From Eucommia ulmoides (Eukaryota; Streptophyta; Magnoliopsida; Garryales; Eucommiaceae), in contig CM028328.1 of NCBI GenBank assembly GCA_016647705.1, forward strand, positions 48,168,647-48,232,646: DNA of 64,000 nucleotides. Direction: 5' to 3'. Shown here piece after piece: positions 12,380 through 24,096 of this stretch. The position numbers were made by a program, and so were the translations under genes. Position 1 is the first letter of the stretch; every line of letters begins with the position of its first letter. The notes under the pieces were generated by a model. That model worked only from the letters and a program-made list of their open reading frames with translations, ran no database searches and was not told the origin of the DNA.

Positions 12380-14150
12380 GCGTATTTCTTGAACTGCATG
12401 GGGTCATCCCACATATAATGATTTACATCAAATAGGAATTTCTTCATTTGGGCACTATATAGGTCTGGGGGAAACACTTTGCACGCGAGATAATTGATTA
12501 TATCCGTGAACCACAGAAGTTTAACTTCGATATTGAATAGTTTGTTGTCCGGGAAAACTTCTGTGATACTTGAATCATCACTAACATCTTCTAACACGAG
12601 CCGTGAGAGATGATCAGATACCACATTTTCACTCCCCTTCTTGTCCTGCATCTCAACATTAAATTCTTGAAGCAAAAGAATCCACTAGATTAGAAGAGGC
12701 TTTGCGTTCTTCTTTGCAAATAAGTAGCGGATGGTGGCATTGTCCGTATAGATGATCACCCTAGACCCTATAATGTATGATCAAAACTTATCACAAGAAA
12801 AGACTACTACCAACATCTCATTTTTCATGGTGGTATAATTCTCCTGAGCATCATTAAGTGTTTTGCTTGCATAGTAGATTGACAAAAACAAAATTCTCCT
12901 TACGTTGCCCTAAAAAAGCTCCAACCACATAATCGCTTGTGTTACACATAATCTTAAATAGCTCATTCCAATCCAGTGAGACTATAATCATAGTCGAGAT
13001 TAATTTCTCCTTCATGGCATTAAAGACTCCCACATAAACATCATAAAATATGAATGGGGAGTCTTTTTCAAGCTAGTGGCATAACGACTTCATTGTTTTA
13101 GAAAAATCTTTGAAGAATCTCCAGTAGAATCTGTCGTGGCCTAGGAAACTTATTACTCTCTTCACGTTGATTGGTGGGGGAAGTTTCTCAATTGTCTCAA
13201 TCTTTGCCCGATTCACCTCAAGTCACTTGGAAGTGACCAATGGCCTAAGATGATTCCCTCCTTGACCTTGAAATGACACTTTTCCCAATTTAGAACTAAA
13301 TGTTTCTCTTCACATAGGTTGAGAACAAATGATAGATTTTGAAGGCAATGGTTAAAGGATGAACCAAAGACCGAGAAATCATCCACAAACACTTCCATTA
13401 TATCTTCCGCCATGTCAGAAAATATCTCCATAATACACCGTTAGAAAGTTGCAGGAGCATTACATAGACCAAACGACATACGATGGTACGCAAAAGTGTC
13501 GTACGGGCAAGTGAACGTTGTCTTTTCTTGATCTTTTGGTGCAATGGATATTTGATTGTGGCCTGAATATCCATCAAGAAAGCAATAATAGTTATAACCG
13601 GAGAGACGATCCAACATTTGGTCGATGAACAGAAGAGGAAAGTGATCATTCATTGTGGCCTTGTTCAACTTTCTATAGTCAATGCACACTCTCCATCCGG
13701 TAATGGTTCGTGTGGAAATTAGATCATTCATCTCGTTCTTCACAACACTCATGCCACCTTTCTTTGGAACCATTTACACCGGGCTTACCCATTCATAGTC
13801 TGATATCGCATAGATAATTTCGGTATTCAACAACTTTAACAGTTCGGCATGGAGCACCTCCTTCATCGCAGGGTTTAGCCTTCTTTGATGTTCAATTGAG
13901 GGCTTCAAATGAGTCCTCCATCATAATTTCATGCATACATATGGTCAGGCTTATTCTCTCGATGTCAAAAATAGACCATGTGAATGCGAACTTGTGCCGT
14001 TTCAAGGTAATGAGAAGTTTTGCTTCTTCTTCTTGAGTCAAAGACGATGAAATAATAACTGACTCAGTAGAGTTCTCCCCCAAGAATGTATATCGAAGGT
14101 GATTTGATAATTTCTTGAGAATCTACCCATCATGAGGTGCATTTGAGAGA
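12380..14150 (-). pseudogene. Reverse transcriptase and RNase H of element A
   Basis: The frame copies element RNA into DNA and degrades the template. In order on the minus strand: VPKKGGMSVV near 13770, GWRVCIDYRKLNKAT, CFLDGYSGHNQI, FGLCNAPATF near 13450, and the polymerase active site FVDD near 13390. RNase H motifs follow: AIYYASKTLNDAQ-like sequence near 12880, [12 protein letters not shown] near 12760, and QDKKGSENVVSDHLSRL near 12640. Stops include TAA directly after PATF (13441-13443) and others in the RNase H part near 13200-13000. The product would continue into the integrase, now cut by B1. Athila-like sequence throughout. Confidence 0.88.
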
Positions 14151-14199
14151 TTTTCCAAACTATCTTCTTCGTCAAGGGTCTCCATTTGAACTGAATTCA

Positions 14200-14520
14200 C
14201 TACGTCTTAAGGTACAGCTTCGAGAGACAGGTCGTAGTCCACAACACCTTCATTTGGGGAAGATCATTTCTTACCAAAATCCCTCATATATTGTGAATTT
14301 GTGAGAGTGTGCTCCAAAGGATCCTGATTTATGTTTTCCCTATCGTGCACGGAATAGTAAAACTTCCGGGATCTTTCAACTTTTGAGGCAACTTCCATTG
14401 AAGGATGGCTCTACATTCCTCTATGATCTTGATGGTATTATATTCTTCTAATTTCTTCTTCTTGGTTATTATGTCCTTCAATAATTTCCATAATTGGGCA
14501 TTTATTCCATAATTGGGCAT
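14200..14520 (-). pseudogene. Protease remnant of element A, active site deleted
   Basis: The minus-strand frame with LPQKLKDPGSFTIPCTIGKT at about 14390-14335 is the segment that directly precedes the aspartic-protease active site in Athila polyproteins. Immediately after it the sequence jumps to a segment (DPLEHTL) that normally lies well downstream. The catalytic Asp motif and roughly the whole protease body are missing, apparently by an internal deletion near 14330. The remaining linker runs into the reverse transcriptase region. Confidence 0.7.
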
Positions 14521-14789
14521 TTACTCCAGTAGATCGGCAAACGGTATATTGATATGGATTTTCTTGAAAATTTTAAGAAATTTTTCAAATTGGGAATCCA
14601 ATTTCTTCTTTTGAAATCAATGCAGATATGGAAAAAGTGGGGTGGTCATCGGTGGATTGTCCGGAAAAGAGATGGAACCCGGATTTACCCTTGGAGCTTT
14701 CTTCTTCTCCTTATTCGGAATGAGTTCTTTTCAACATCAATTATCACATTTGGCTCATCCTCCTTTGGCATTGTTCCTTAAGGTGATGG

Positions 14790-16146
14790 CTTTGTAATCC
14801 CTTGGGTTAGTTTTCGTATCACTTGAAACCTTCCCCTAGGTTTGCCCCTTTATGGCACTAGCGAGCTAACTAATTTGAGTTTCCAGTGACTTTACGGTCG
14901 AATTTGTATTGGTGCATGTTGTCTCAATTTTATTAAGCCACATCTTATGTTTGTTGAGATGATTATGCATTTCTCACATAATGTTTTGCGCCTCCTTCAT
15001 GAACAAGCCGAGCAAATCTTCCAACGGTGGCTTATTTCTTTCCACCGGTTATTGTTGTAATGGATGACTTTGTTGCTACAGCTAATATCCTTGTGATTGA
15101 GAAGAATAACTAGGAGAAGGTCGCAAAGTATTCTGATTGTCCGCATAAGAGAAGTTTTCATGATTCCGAATCCGGGGTGGTAGTGAGTTGGGATGTTGTT
15201 AATGGGCCTAAATGTATAGGCCCAGTTGTCGACAAAGTGGCATTTCTCTAACTCACTATCAACCCCCGGTTGTGAAGTACTTGCCACATTTTCTATTTCT
15301 CAACTTGATGAGGCATCTCTGGTGGAGAAAGCAACGAGCTGATCCGTGAGTTTCGACACATGGGAAAATAAGGTAGCAAGAGGATCGACCTTATGAATAG
15401 CAGCTACCTTTCATCCCATATTTCACTGATTGGGCCATTGATAGTTATTGGCCGCCATTGCCTCCAAAACTTCTTGAGCCTCGTTAAGCGTTTTGGATAA
15501 TAGAGAACCCTTCAGATGTGGCATCCATAATTATTCTCGTCTATCCATCCAACCTGTTGTAGATGAGTTGGGTTTGAAACCAATCTTGATACCTGTGTTG
15601 GGGGTATTTTTTTAATAAATTCTTGAACCGCTCCCATGCCTCGAAGAGTGGCTCATAATCCCTTTGGAAAAATTGAGAAATCTTACCTATTGTGATGTAT
15701 TCAATGGGAGAGAGAACGTAGTGAGGAATCATTGAGCTAGTTCCTCCCAAGTTGAGGTGCTTCTGGTTAGACGGATTGAAACCAACCCCTAGCTCTGTCT
15801 CGAAGAGAAAATGGGAATAACCTTAGCCGAATGACATCCTCTGTGACTCTATTGATCTTCATGATGTCACATATATCCAAGAATTTTGCCAAATAGATGT
15901 TTGGATCCTCATGAAGATTCCCACTATATTGGTTTTATTGAACCATGTTGATCAAGGCAAGTTTCAACTCAAAGTTGTTCGATTGGATCGGCTACTTTCG
16001 GATCCTTGAATAGTGGTCAAACATAACGGGTATATAGTAATCCCGAAGGACTCGCTATTGTTGAACTTTAGGTTCTGCTGGTTGTTGCGGTAGTGCTTGA
16101 GGCACCAGCGGTTGTTGTGGTACACGGTCATGACCATCGTCAGCCA
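14790..16146 (-). pseudogene. Gag of element A
   Basis: Capsid-like Gag frame. The start is an ATG at 16144-16146 (MADDGHDR). Seen in order are a Gln/Pro-rich N-terminus, NNFELKLALINMVQ, the segment EDPNIYLAKFLDICDIMKIN, LRLFPFSLRDRARGWF, and ISQFFQRDYEPLFEAWERF near 15680, which together are the retrotransposon gag core. A C-terminal stretch near 15250-15000 is frameshifted. At least five in-frame stops occur, several explicable as C-to-T changes. The 5' leader between the primer site and the ATG is about 220 bp. Confidence 0.85.
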
Positions 16147-16364
16147 TTTCTTAATCTTGGTTTCTCCTTTATCACCTTAGCCTCCTTAACGTACATTCAA
16201 TTTCTGGATCAAGAGTAAGGAATTCCAAACTACGGCTACGACACATACACTATCAGCCAACACAACCAATGAAAACGATTAAATAAAAACAAATGAAATA
16301 AAAGAGTATGTAAATTGATACTGAGCTACTTGGTAGTAATATCAACTTAATTACTAACTTTAAA

Positions 16365-16382
16365 TCCTAGGCAATGGCACCA
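16365..16382 (-). other. Primer-binding site of element A
   Basis: In element sense TGGTGCCATTGCCTAGGA, six bases from the 5' LTR. It matches the tRNA-Asp-type site TGGCGCCGTTGCCGGGGA with four differences. The tRNA-Asp site is characteristic of Athila elements. Intact forms are seen in C (19174) and B* (59973). Confidence 0.85.
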
Positions 16383-16388
16383 AAAACT

Positions 16389-17657
16389 TGTTGGTGATAA
16401 TTTACGTGCTTTACATTACTCACAAATGCACGAGGTCAACAAGTAATAGAGTAATCCGAAGATCGAGTGTCGTCCAGTGGGATTTATTGTTAGAACAAGA
16501 TAAGTACTACAATTGACATAACTCAATTTTATCTAGATGATTAAAGATTTGAAAGGTGTTCGCTATATGAAAACTAATTAAACTAAAATGCTTGGAATAA
16601 CTTCTATGAGAATGGATTATCTAGGGATTAACTTCATTAACATAAACGTGCTTGATTTAGTATAGTTTACATTAACGGTTATCAATCTATTCACCAATCT
16701 AGGTGTCTAAAACTCATTCACTACCTCTCCTGAGTATAAAGTGAGTGAATATGAAACCACGTCAACACTAATATCCTTATCAAGCATCTAAACGATTACA
16801 TGAGTGTTGCTCGAACTTTACGAATTGCACACGTTCTAATAATCTCGTGAAACATTAGAACGTTGTGTTGTGTTTTAACCCTAGTCCAAATCCGGGGTTA
16901 CCTCTCCTGAGTATCAAACCTCGTATTCTCAAACCAACCACAATATCATAACATGTATACTATGGAAGTAATAAAATGGTAAACACAATTGAATAGGGAT
17001 AAACAACCGTTAACAAAACAAAGATTTACTTAAACATGTATTTTTATGAACTACATCAATCCCTAGACAACAAACGCTTAGTTACTCATGGCCATAACTG
17101 AATATTCAACAACAGATGAGATAAATATCATCAATCGACCAACAAAAGTTTAGAATAAAAGAGATAAACAAGAAATGAAAGCCAAATCTATAAAGTAGAT
17201 GGTTCTACTTCTGCAGAATCCGCTCTAAGATCGTTTCTTCTTCTCCAATGTTGTGTTCCTCTTGCTCGGTCTAATCTAGGGCTCCAAAAAAAATTGTTTT
17301 TTTGGCAATGGTAGGTTTAAATGATATATATAGAAATAAAAAATATCCTAAAAATATCTAGAAAACACATTCTAGCTAGTGCTTTGTCGCTGCAATGAGC
17401 ATTAAGCTCGCTGTAGTGAGCAAGGGCTAGTGGACCTTGCCTATCGGCGTTCCAGCGAGAAGGCTACAGGAATCCCATGTTGCTCTTTTTCCAACCGTTT
17501 CTTCACCGACATCCTACCAATAAGCTTGATGTTCAACCGTTTTCGCCCCTAACACCTGATTTACATAAAAATGAATAAAAATAAATTAAAACACTAATAG
17601 AACACTCAAAAACTACCAAATTCAGATTGAAAATATATCGATAAAATTAATCTATCA
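16389..17657 (-). repeat. 5' LTR of element A
   Basis: Element-sense ends TGATAGATTAATTTTATCG and ATTATCACCAACA; followed on the plus strand by GTAAG (17658-17662). Contains the conserved LTR block (about 16710-16930) and the boxes GTCGCTGCAATGAG near 17387 and CTCGCTGTAGTGAG at 17407-17420. Confidence 0.92.
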
Positions 17658-17951
17658 GTAAGCAAAGAGTGTGCATATGTCTTTTCTCAAAAGAGCCAAC
17701 AGACTATTCCTAAAGATGTGCCCCGGTCTAGGGCTGAAAGAGTGTCATAAAGGTGATACTCGTCTTTTTTTTTTTTTTTTTGATCGAACCTACTTGGGTT
17801 TCTTACTTTCCTTGGTGATTTAACAAGGATCTAGTTGAAATGCTATTGGGTAGTCTTGTCTTGCACAAGAAATCTAGTTGACACTTTGTTCCATATCCAT
17901 GAATAGTTTATAGCTTAAAGGGCGGGTTTGAACTTTCTAAAGGTTGTCTAC
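17658..17951. other. Substrate M, middle segment
   Basis: Between elements A and C. It carries the hairpin motif GTGCCCCGGTCTAGGG (17719-17734), a 17-nt T run (17765-17781), and minisatellite-2 sequence (GGGTTTCTTACTTTCCTTGG). It ends with TCTAC (17947-17951), the target duplication of element C. The motifs tie it to 1-3258 and 45594 onward. No coding potential. Confidence 0.8.
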
Positions 17952-19167
17952 TAATAGGTAAATTTTATCTATCTATTTCCAAACCGAATTTGGTAGTTTT
18001 TGAGTATTTTTATTAAGTTTTAATTTAATTTTATTTTTGTTCAAAATAGGGGTTCGGAGCGAAAATGGTAAAAAAAAATGAGAAAAGCGGTTGAAAAATG
18101 ATTAAGAGGATCAAATATTCAAAGCCACAATTTTACCGCAGCAGCAGTCAGCCCAACGTAGCAGCGGTGAAACAATAGAGAGTTCTCTAAGTTCTGATCA
18201 CTCACTTCTGTAACGATGAGATCTACTACTGTAGCGGTCAATGGCCACCTAGGAAGTGTTTTTTGAGTGTTCTAAATGAGCTCTCAACCAATCAAGAGGA
18301 GGAACTCTATTATAAAAGAGGGAACAAGATCAGAGCGGTTTTTACGGATGCCACCTTCAAATAACAGTTATTCTCCATTGTTTCTCTCTTTATTCTTAAT
18401 TTGTTTTTGGTTGTTTAATCATGTATATAATGTTTATAATTGAATATACGGTTATGACCAAGAGCTATACATTGATTATCTATGGGGTTGATGTAGTTTA
18501 TTAATGTACGTCGTTTGTTTAATTTTTGTTTTGTTATCAGTTGTTCTTGCCTATTCTATTGTGTTTATCGTTCTTCTTAATTTATATGCTTGTTTAGATA
18601 AATTGAGAAATCAGGGTTTGACAATCGGGAAAGGTAACCCTGAATTCGGACTAGGGTTTAAACCCAACGCAACGATCTAATGACCTGGGAGGGTGTTAGA
18701 AAGTGTGCAATACGTGAGGTTGGGGCGAGACTAATGTGACCAAGTGTCATATAGATGCTCGAGGGGGACTTCGGCGTTGACGCGAAGTCACATATTCATT
18801 CACTTTACACTTGGAAAAGGTAGTGAGTAAGTTTTCGATACCTAGATTATCAGATAGTTTGAATACCGTTAATGTAAACTAGATTATATCAAACACGTAT
18901 ACGTAAACAAAGTTAATCCCTAGATAATCTATTCCCATATAATATATTTAGTATTATAGTTTAGTTAATTGTTAATTTAGTTTAGTTTATGTTTATAACA
19001 AAACCCTAATTTTAATTGCCTAAATAAAGTTTCGCTATGATAATCGCGGTAATTAGCGACAATTTAATCCAATCCATGTGGATACAACAACCCTTCTCAT
19101 TTACTATTCTATAAAACTTGATCCGTACACTTACGGTGAAAGTAGTGATGTAATATTCGTGCAACCA
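17952..19167 (+). repeat. 5' LTR of element C
   Basis: Starts TAATAGGTAAATTTTATC, where the 3' copy keeps TGATAGG, so the terminal G has mutated to A. It ends GTGCAACCA just before the primer site. A TATA box TATAAAAG is at 18311-18318, followed by a leader. Palindromic boxes lie at about 18130-18245. The conserved LTR block lies at about 18620-18840. Confidence 0.88.
18311..18318 (+). promoter_or_regulatory. TATA box of LTR C
   Basis: TATAAAAG about 70 bp downstream of the last palindromic box (near 18240) and just upstream of GAGGGAACAAGATC. The equivalent stretch of the 3' LTR (about 22435) reads AACTCAATTGGAGAAGAG and has lost the box. Confidence 0.55.
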
Positions 19168-19173
19168 AGTTTT

Positions 19174-19191
19174 TGGCGCCGTTGTCGGGGA
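19174..19191 (+). other. Primer-binding site of element C
   Basis: TGGCGCCGTTGTCGGGGA, six bases after the LTR end. One mismatch to the tRNA-Asp-type Athila primer site. Confidence 0.9.
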
Positions 19192-19304
19192 TTGGTAATT
19201 AGATTGTTGTTGATATTGTGAGTAAGTAACTTGGTTTTAATTTAGACATTTATTTTATTTTTAATTTTTGTTTTTAATTTTTTTTTCTTGCAGGGTACTT
19301 GAAG

Positions 19305-20048
19305 ATGTCTCATCAACAAGTACTGTTGCATTTCTTTCAATGAGATTCCGAGTCATTTTATTGTGCTTGGGATAGATACAAGGAGCTTCTATTTCGGTTC
19401 CCCAATCATTTTTTCCCGGGAGAGTGTCAACTACTTAATTTCCTTGATGGGTTACTAGCCGCAACTAGAACGTGGGTTGAAGGAGAAAATGGTACTTTCT
19501 CGTTTGACCAACTAACTGCGGATGAAGCCTATCAGGAAATGGAAGACATGGAGGAGTATGATTTTTACAGTTGGAATTATTCAACAAGCTACCAAAGTTT
19601 AGGGGATAGTTCGACCATTTTGGCGCCATGGATTGACACCCCGGACCAATAGGAAGAGTTTTCCCCCACCCTTGGGGAAATGTTCGCTGAATTTATGGGG
19701 GAGACTCAAGCTTTCTGGAGGGAGATGAATAACCAACTAAATGAGCATGAGGATCGTCTTGAAAATATTGAGATGGTCTGTGCCGAAATTGATGCAACCA
19801 TAACATATCTTCGGATGCAAATTGGTCAGCTTATCTGCTTTATTGAGGCCGAGTTAGAAACGATGGCATTGGGAGACACACAAGCAATATCATGTGAAGC
19901 CACCGTATGGAAACGAATGCAAGCAGAAAGTACTTGGGTGAGATCGAAGACAATTTTGCTAATGAGGAGAAAACCCAAGTATGGATTGGCAATAAAGAAT
20001 CACATATTAATAGTTGTGATTTTTCATCATTTTAAATCCAATTGGTGA
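19305..20048 (+). pseudogene. Short Gag of element C
   Basis: A single frame opening with ATG at 19305 (MSHQQVLL), preceded by a pyrimidine run and CAG. It joins almost at once to the middle of the gag core: SESFYCAWDRYKELLFRFP near 19350-19400, then LNFLDGLLAATRTW, an acidic stretch, and a helical, coiled-coil-like C-terminus around EMNNQLNEHEDRLENIE near 19725-19770. Compared with A, the N-terminal half of the gag core is absent. Two in-frame stops (TGA at 19341-19343, TAG near 19650) kill this copy. If translated it would be about 245 codons, with no zinc knuckle visible. Confidence 0.75.
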
Positions 20049-20146
20049 TACCATCCCCGATCTAGGACAATCACATCTACGAGGATCCGATGTGGCTCAC
20101 CTATCCTATCCCGTTTCTAGCTCACTACATTCATGCTTTCCAAGCA

Positions 20147-20306
20147 CAAGAAACGGAGCTAAGTTAAGTTGAAAGATCGAGTCGATTAATGCAAATCTTG
20201 CCAGTCTTGAGGGCGTTCAAAACGACAAGAAACGGAGCTGAGTCAAGTTGAAAGATCGTGCTGATTACTGCCAAATCTCGCCAATATTGAGGGCATTCAA
20301 AACCAA
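20147..20306. repeat. 80-bp tandem duplication
   Basis: Two adjacent imperfect copies of a unit opening CAAGAAACGGAGCT, containing GTTGAAAGATCG and ending TTGAGGGC(G/A)TTCAAAAC. It lies in the former coding tail of element C. A relic of the unit's second half (CGCCAGTCTTGAGGGC) is also at 60138 in B*. Confidence 0.8.
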
Positions 20307-20405
20307 GACCCATATGTAGTGTTGTATAACACATACTATGGGCGGAAGCCGCTCTTTGACGAGCCCTTCTACGTGTTAAGTTGAAGACCTTAAATGAAGC
20401 TCTTT

Positions 20406-20485
20406 TTGGGAGGCAACCCAAGGTTATAAAATAAATTAGATCCATTACCTCCGACTTCATTTGGAGGCGAGATTGTCTCACCTCC
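20406..20485 (+). promoter_or_regulatory. Two hairpins after the gag region of C
   Basis: TTGGGAGGCAACCCAA (20406-20421) can fold as a short stem. About 40 nt later GGAGGCGAGA and TCTCACCTCC (20463-20485) form a 10-bp stem with one mismatch and a 3-nt loop. B* keeps both at 60192-60206 and 60248-60270, the second as a perfect stem. The GGGAGGCAACCC motif is familiar from the region after pol in several plant gypsy elements. A role in packaging, export or 3' processing is only a guess. Confidence 0.55.
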
Positions 20486-21984
20486 CAAGTACGTGTTCTA
20501 AACCCCCTTCATCGGCATGCTTTATTTCTTTTGTTGAGAACGATGATTGGGTAATTGTGGACACTACCTGTTTTAAGTTTGGTGGTGATGTGTAGTATGT
20601 TAGTATTTTTTATTGTTTAACTATATGCGTGCTTGTTTAGTTTAGTTAATAGGTTATTGTTTGTAGTAGTTGTTGTGTGTGCTGAGTTTTGTAGTTCATC
20701 TGGGCCATTAACCGATGATGAAATTATCCCCTGGTTATTTTTCGAGGTCAAGCGTAATGCCCATTTATGTGTGTTCTGTGTGATTGATGTTTTGTTGTGG
20801 CAAAAGTTATTGTGGATCCTAACATGCACGAGCACTTAAACTCAATGTACTAGCTATCTATTGATTTGATGCCGATTATCCGTTAGCCAAGTTCATGACA
20901 ATAGGGATTCTAGAACCCAATTTGGGGGAAATTCGAGGTGAAATCCTAGGCGAGGTAATTCTGAAGATATGATTTGGACATTTATTTTGATCGCTTGAGC
21001 CTTTGAAGCTTACTATGTAATATTATTTATCCCTCGTTACCCTGTCGAAGCCTGTTAGCCATTTAATTATGAACACGTTACAAATGCCCTGGCCAATTGA
21101 ATTTTTTCCAAACCTTTACCGCTAAACCTAAAGCACAATTTGGGTGAAATCAATTTAGCATTTGTTTATGCTACTGGAAGTGAGCAGTTGGGTTTTAGGC
21201 GAACTATTGATTTGTTCGGTATTCAAGTACTCATTTGTCATTTTTCTATCGTATTTTCATACCCTTCAAATTGTAACAAATCAAATAAGTTTGGGGGTGT
21301 TTGTTATCTAAAAAAAGAAAAAGAAAATAAAAGATAAAAATAATAAATATAGTTCTCTTTTTGTTTTGTCTTGACAAGTGAGTACTACCTTTTCAAATAT
21401 AAGTTCAGGATTGTTTCAAATTGATCTATGTGGGGTTAGAAGTGTGATTGCGCCAAGTGTTGTGCCTCAGGTATCGTTAAGTTAATAACGCTAACTTGTT
21501 TTCTATTCCTGATATACCCTTGGCCATTTTCCAAAAATCGAACCAAGTCCTATTTATCTTTTTGAATTTTCGAGCCTACATTAGTGGAGAATGGAACTCT
21601 GTCAAGCATATGAATTTCCTATACCTTATTGGTTTTAGTCATGAACTTTATTGGTAGATAATCCAATCTGATCGGTGGATATTTGTATGATGAGTTTTCA
21701 CACACATACTTGAATAGGATCTAGAATGGCACTTACTGCTATTAAATGTTGAAATTCTAGAACACCACATGGTGCGTTTTACTTTTGAGATCGATATGAT
21801 TGGGGGCTGATGAGAGAAGACTTTTTGGACGTTAGATGAATTTCAAAACTTACACATTGTTATTGTTTTAGTTCTTTTGTGTTTTTCACTTTTAGTAATT
21901 AAATTCGTTAATAGTTGTGGTAGTTTATTTTATTACGTGTGTGTTTTGCTCGAGGACCTGCAAAATTCTAAGTTTGGAGGTATT
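20486..21984 (+). other. 3' untranslated region of element C with polypurine tract
   Basis: No protein-like frame. It is homologous to the 3' regions of A (5913-7400), B4 (43436-44450) and B* (60270-61791). It ends with a polypurine tract AGTTTGGAGGTATT directly before the 3' LTR. The small ORFs at 20633-20839 and 21140-21337 are not conserved as protein. Confidence 0.75.
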
Positions 21985-22560
21985 TGATAGGTGAATTTTA
22001 TCTATCTATTTTCAAACCGTATTTGGTAGTTTTTGAGTATTTTTATTAAGTTTTATTTTGTTTTTATTTAGTTTTGTTTCAAACAAGGGTTAGAAGCGAA
22101 AACGGTGGAAAAACGAGGAAAACGGTTGAAAAACGATGAAGAGGATCAAATATTCAAAGCGACAGTTTCACCACCATAGCGGTGAAACAACAAAGAGTTC
22201 CCTAAGTTTTGATCGCTCACCGCTACATCGGTAAGATCCACCACTGCAACGGTGATAAAACAGAAAGCCTACCGACATTCCCACCGCTGTAGCGATCAAT
22301 AGCCATATGTTTTAGATATTTTCTAGATATTTTGTTTTCTTCCCTTTTTGTTCCCAATCGTTCCCCTTATTTTAAGAACACCTTGGGAGTGTTTTTTGAG
22401 TGTTCTAAAGGAGCTCTCAACCAACGAAGAGGAGGAACTCAATTGGAGAAGAGGAAACAAGATCGGAGCGGTTTTTACAGATGCCACCTTCAGATAATAG
22501 CTATTTTCCGTGTTTCTCTCTATATTATTAACTTATTTTTGGTTGTTTGATCATGTATAT
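21985..22560 (+). repeat. 3' LTR of element C, left part
   Basis: Starts TGATAGGTGAATTTTATC and follows 17952-18428 closely up to GATCATGTATAT, where element D begins. Palindromic boxes lie near 22170-22295. The right part is at 45217-45593. Confidence 0.9.
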
Positions 22561-24037
22561 TGTTGATCCTATGATTTTGATTGACAATTAAATATTGATA
22601 TTTTTTGTGGAACTAACGATTTATCCCTATAGATATGGTTCAAGTAGTTTTGATATTTCTCAATTTGGTACATGTAATTTCTTCTATCTTATCTAATTGA
22701 GATTGAATAAAAGTTTGAGGGACTAAATTGAATGTTTTATGAGATATATTTAAGTAAATTTTACTAGAATTGAGTCTTTATGATATAAGGGGCTTATGGA
22801 GTAATTATTTGTCATGATATGTGGGAACTAGCCGTTAGAAGGTTTGTTATTATCCCCTAAAAGTAAACCTGCATTTTTAAGGTTTTAATTAATCAAGATA
22901 ATCCCAATCATTCTTAGTTATTCAGCTCTCGTGCTTTGTAAGAGTAATTATACTAAGTGCATTATGAGATCCTTCTTGAGATTTGTTCTTTAGAAATATT
23001 TGTTGGGGATTATTACTACTTCTGATCTGAAGTGTTATTGCTATTTTAATTATTATTTATTCGGTGGAATCCTAGTGAGACCATTCTAAATTATTTACTA
23101 TTAATTATTGCTTGATTCTATTATTTATTATTTGGAATTTGATCTTTGAAATTGTTTTCTTGATTTTTTATTGAAAAATTATTTTTGTAACAATTTTTTG
23201 GGAAAATCTGATTACGTGCTTAACTACTTGCTACCAATCTTTATTTGAAATCCGATTCTGAAATTCTCACTTTTCTATCACTAGTATTGGGACATTAATT
23301 TAGTTTGAATTTATCTGGGGTGGTAGAAGATCTAAGTGGTAAAATCACTTATCAATTGTTTGTAATTGGTGAGTTGAGTATCGGATTAGATACTACTGGG
23401 AGTGTCTAAGCAAAGGTACTTGGTTTCAATATTTTTCGGTAAAGAGATTGAGGTTTTAATCTTTGCCTAGAGGATAAAAAGATTAGGTTTTAATTCTTCC
23501 GTTATAGAATTGTGAGTGAATTGTAACGGTTTAATCCTTACTGAGTAAAAGGATATTTGGAGCATGTTTGTGTGAGGTTTAATTCTTGAGCTTAAGGTAT
23601 AAAAAGAATTAGGTCGTGATTCTCCCTGTAACAGAATTAGTTTAATCTTCCCCTTGGTAAAAAGATAGAAGTTATTCCTTAGCCTGTGAAAAGAAATTGT
23701 AAAGCTTCATTTTGAGCCTGTGAAAAGAATCATTGTGAGGGTTTGGTTCCTACCTTTAAAGTGTTTAGTTGGTGCGACTCTCCGTGGAGCTCGAGGAATC
23801 GGATTAGCCAAGAGTAGCTTGGTGAACCAGTATAAATTTCTGTGTACAGCATTAGTTATATTGTTTATATTTTTTTGTTTGGTTGTGTACCTAGTTGATA
23901 ACACATATCCGCTGCTATAAAGATAATAATTAATTTTATGATAAAATTAATTGTTTGATTTTTGAAGTATTATATTCTTATAATTTTTTAATACTACCCA
24001 ATTCACACTCCCTCTTGGGTAGCTCACTGGACCAACA
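22561..24037 (+). repeat. 5' LTR of element D
   Basis: Starts TGTTGATCCTATGATTTTG and ends CACTGGACCAACA. Compared with the right LTR it lacks about 820 bp (right copy 39936-40755) between GGAACTAACGATTT and ATCCCTATAGATATGG. Confidence 0.88.
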
Positions 24038-24039
24038 AT

Positions 24040-24051
24040 TGGCATCTAAGC
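24040..24051 (+). other. Primer-binding site of element D
   Basis: TGGCATCTAAGC followed by TGGTT, two bases after the LTR. It resembles the initiator-methionine tRNA site (TGGTATCAGAGC) used by plant copia elements. Confidence 0.8.
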
Positions 24052-24096
24052 TGGTTTTAGCTTGATATACTTCATAGTATATGTAAACACGATCAC

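Larger units (their letters stand above)
4611..17657 (-). mobile_element. Element A: near full-length Athila-like Ty3/gypsy retrotransposon
   Basis: A 13-kb element read on the minus strand. It has two LTRs (16389-17657 and 4611-5912), a tRNA-Asp-type primer site beside the right LTR, gag, a protease remnant, reverse transcriptase, RNase H, integrase, an env-position accessory ORF with its own promoter-like module, and a 3' untranslated region ending at the left LTR. The 5-bp target duplication GTAAG is at 4606-4610 and 17658-17662. A solo LTR (B1, 10741-12379) is nested in the integrase. All genes carry nonsense changes or frameshifts, so the copy is dead. Protein signatures fit the Athila lineage. 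Confidence 0.93.

Noticed and set aside
20164..20481. 105-codon minus-strand ORF in element C
   Set aside because: Covers a tandem duplication and hairpins at the end of the gag region. No domain and wrong strand for the element.
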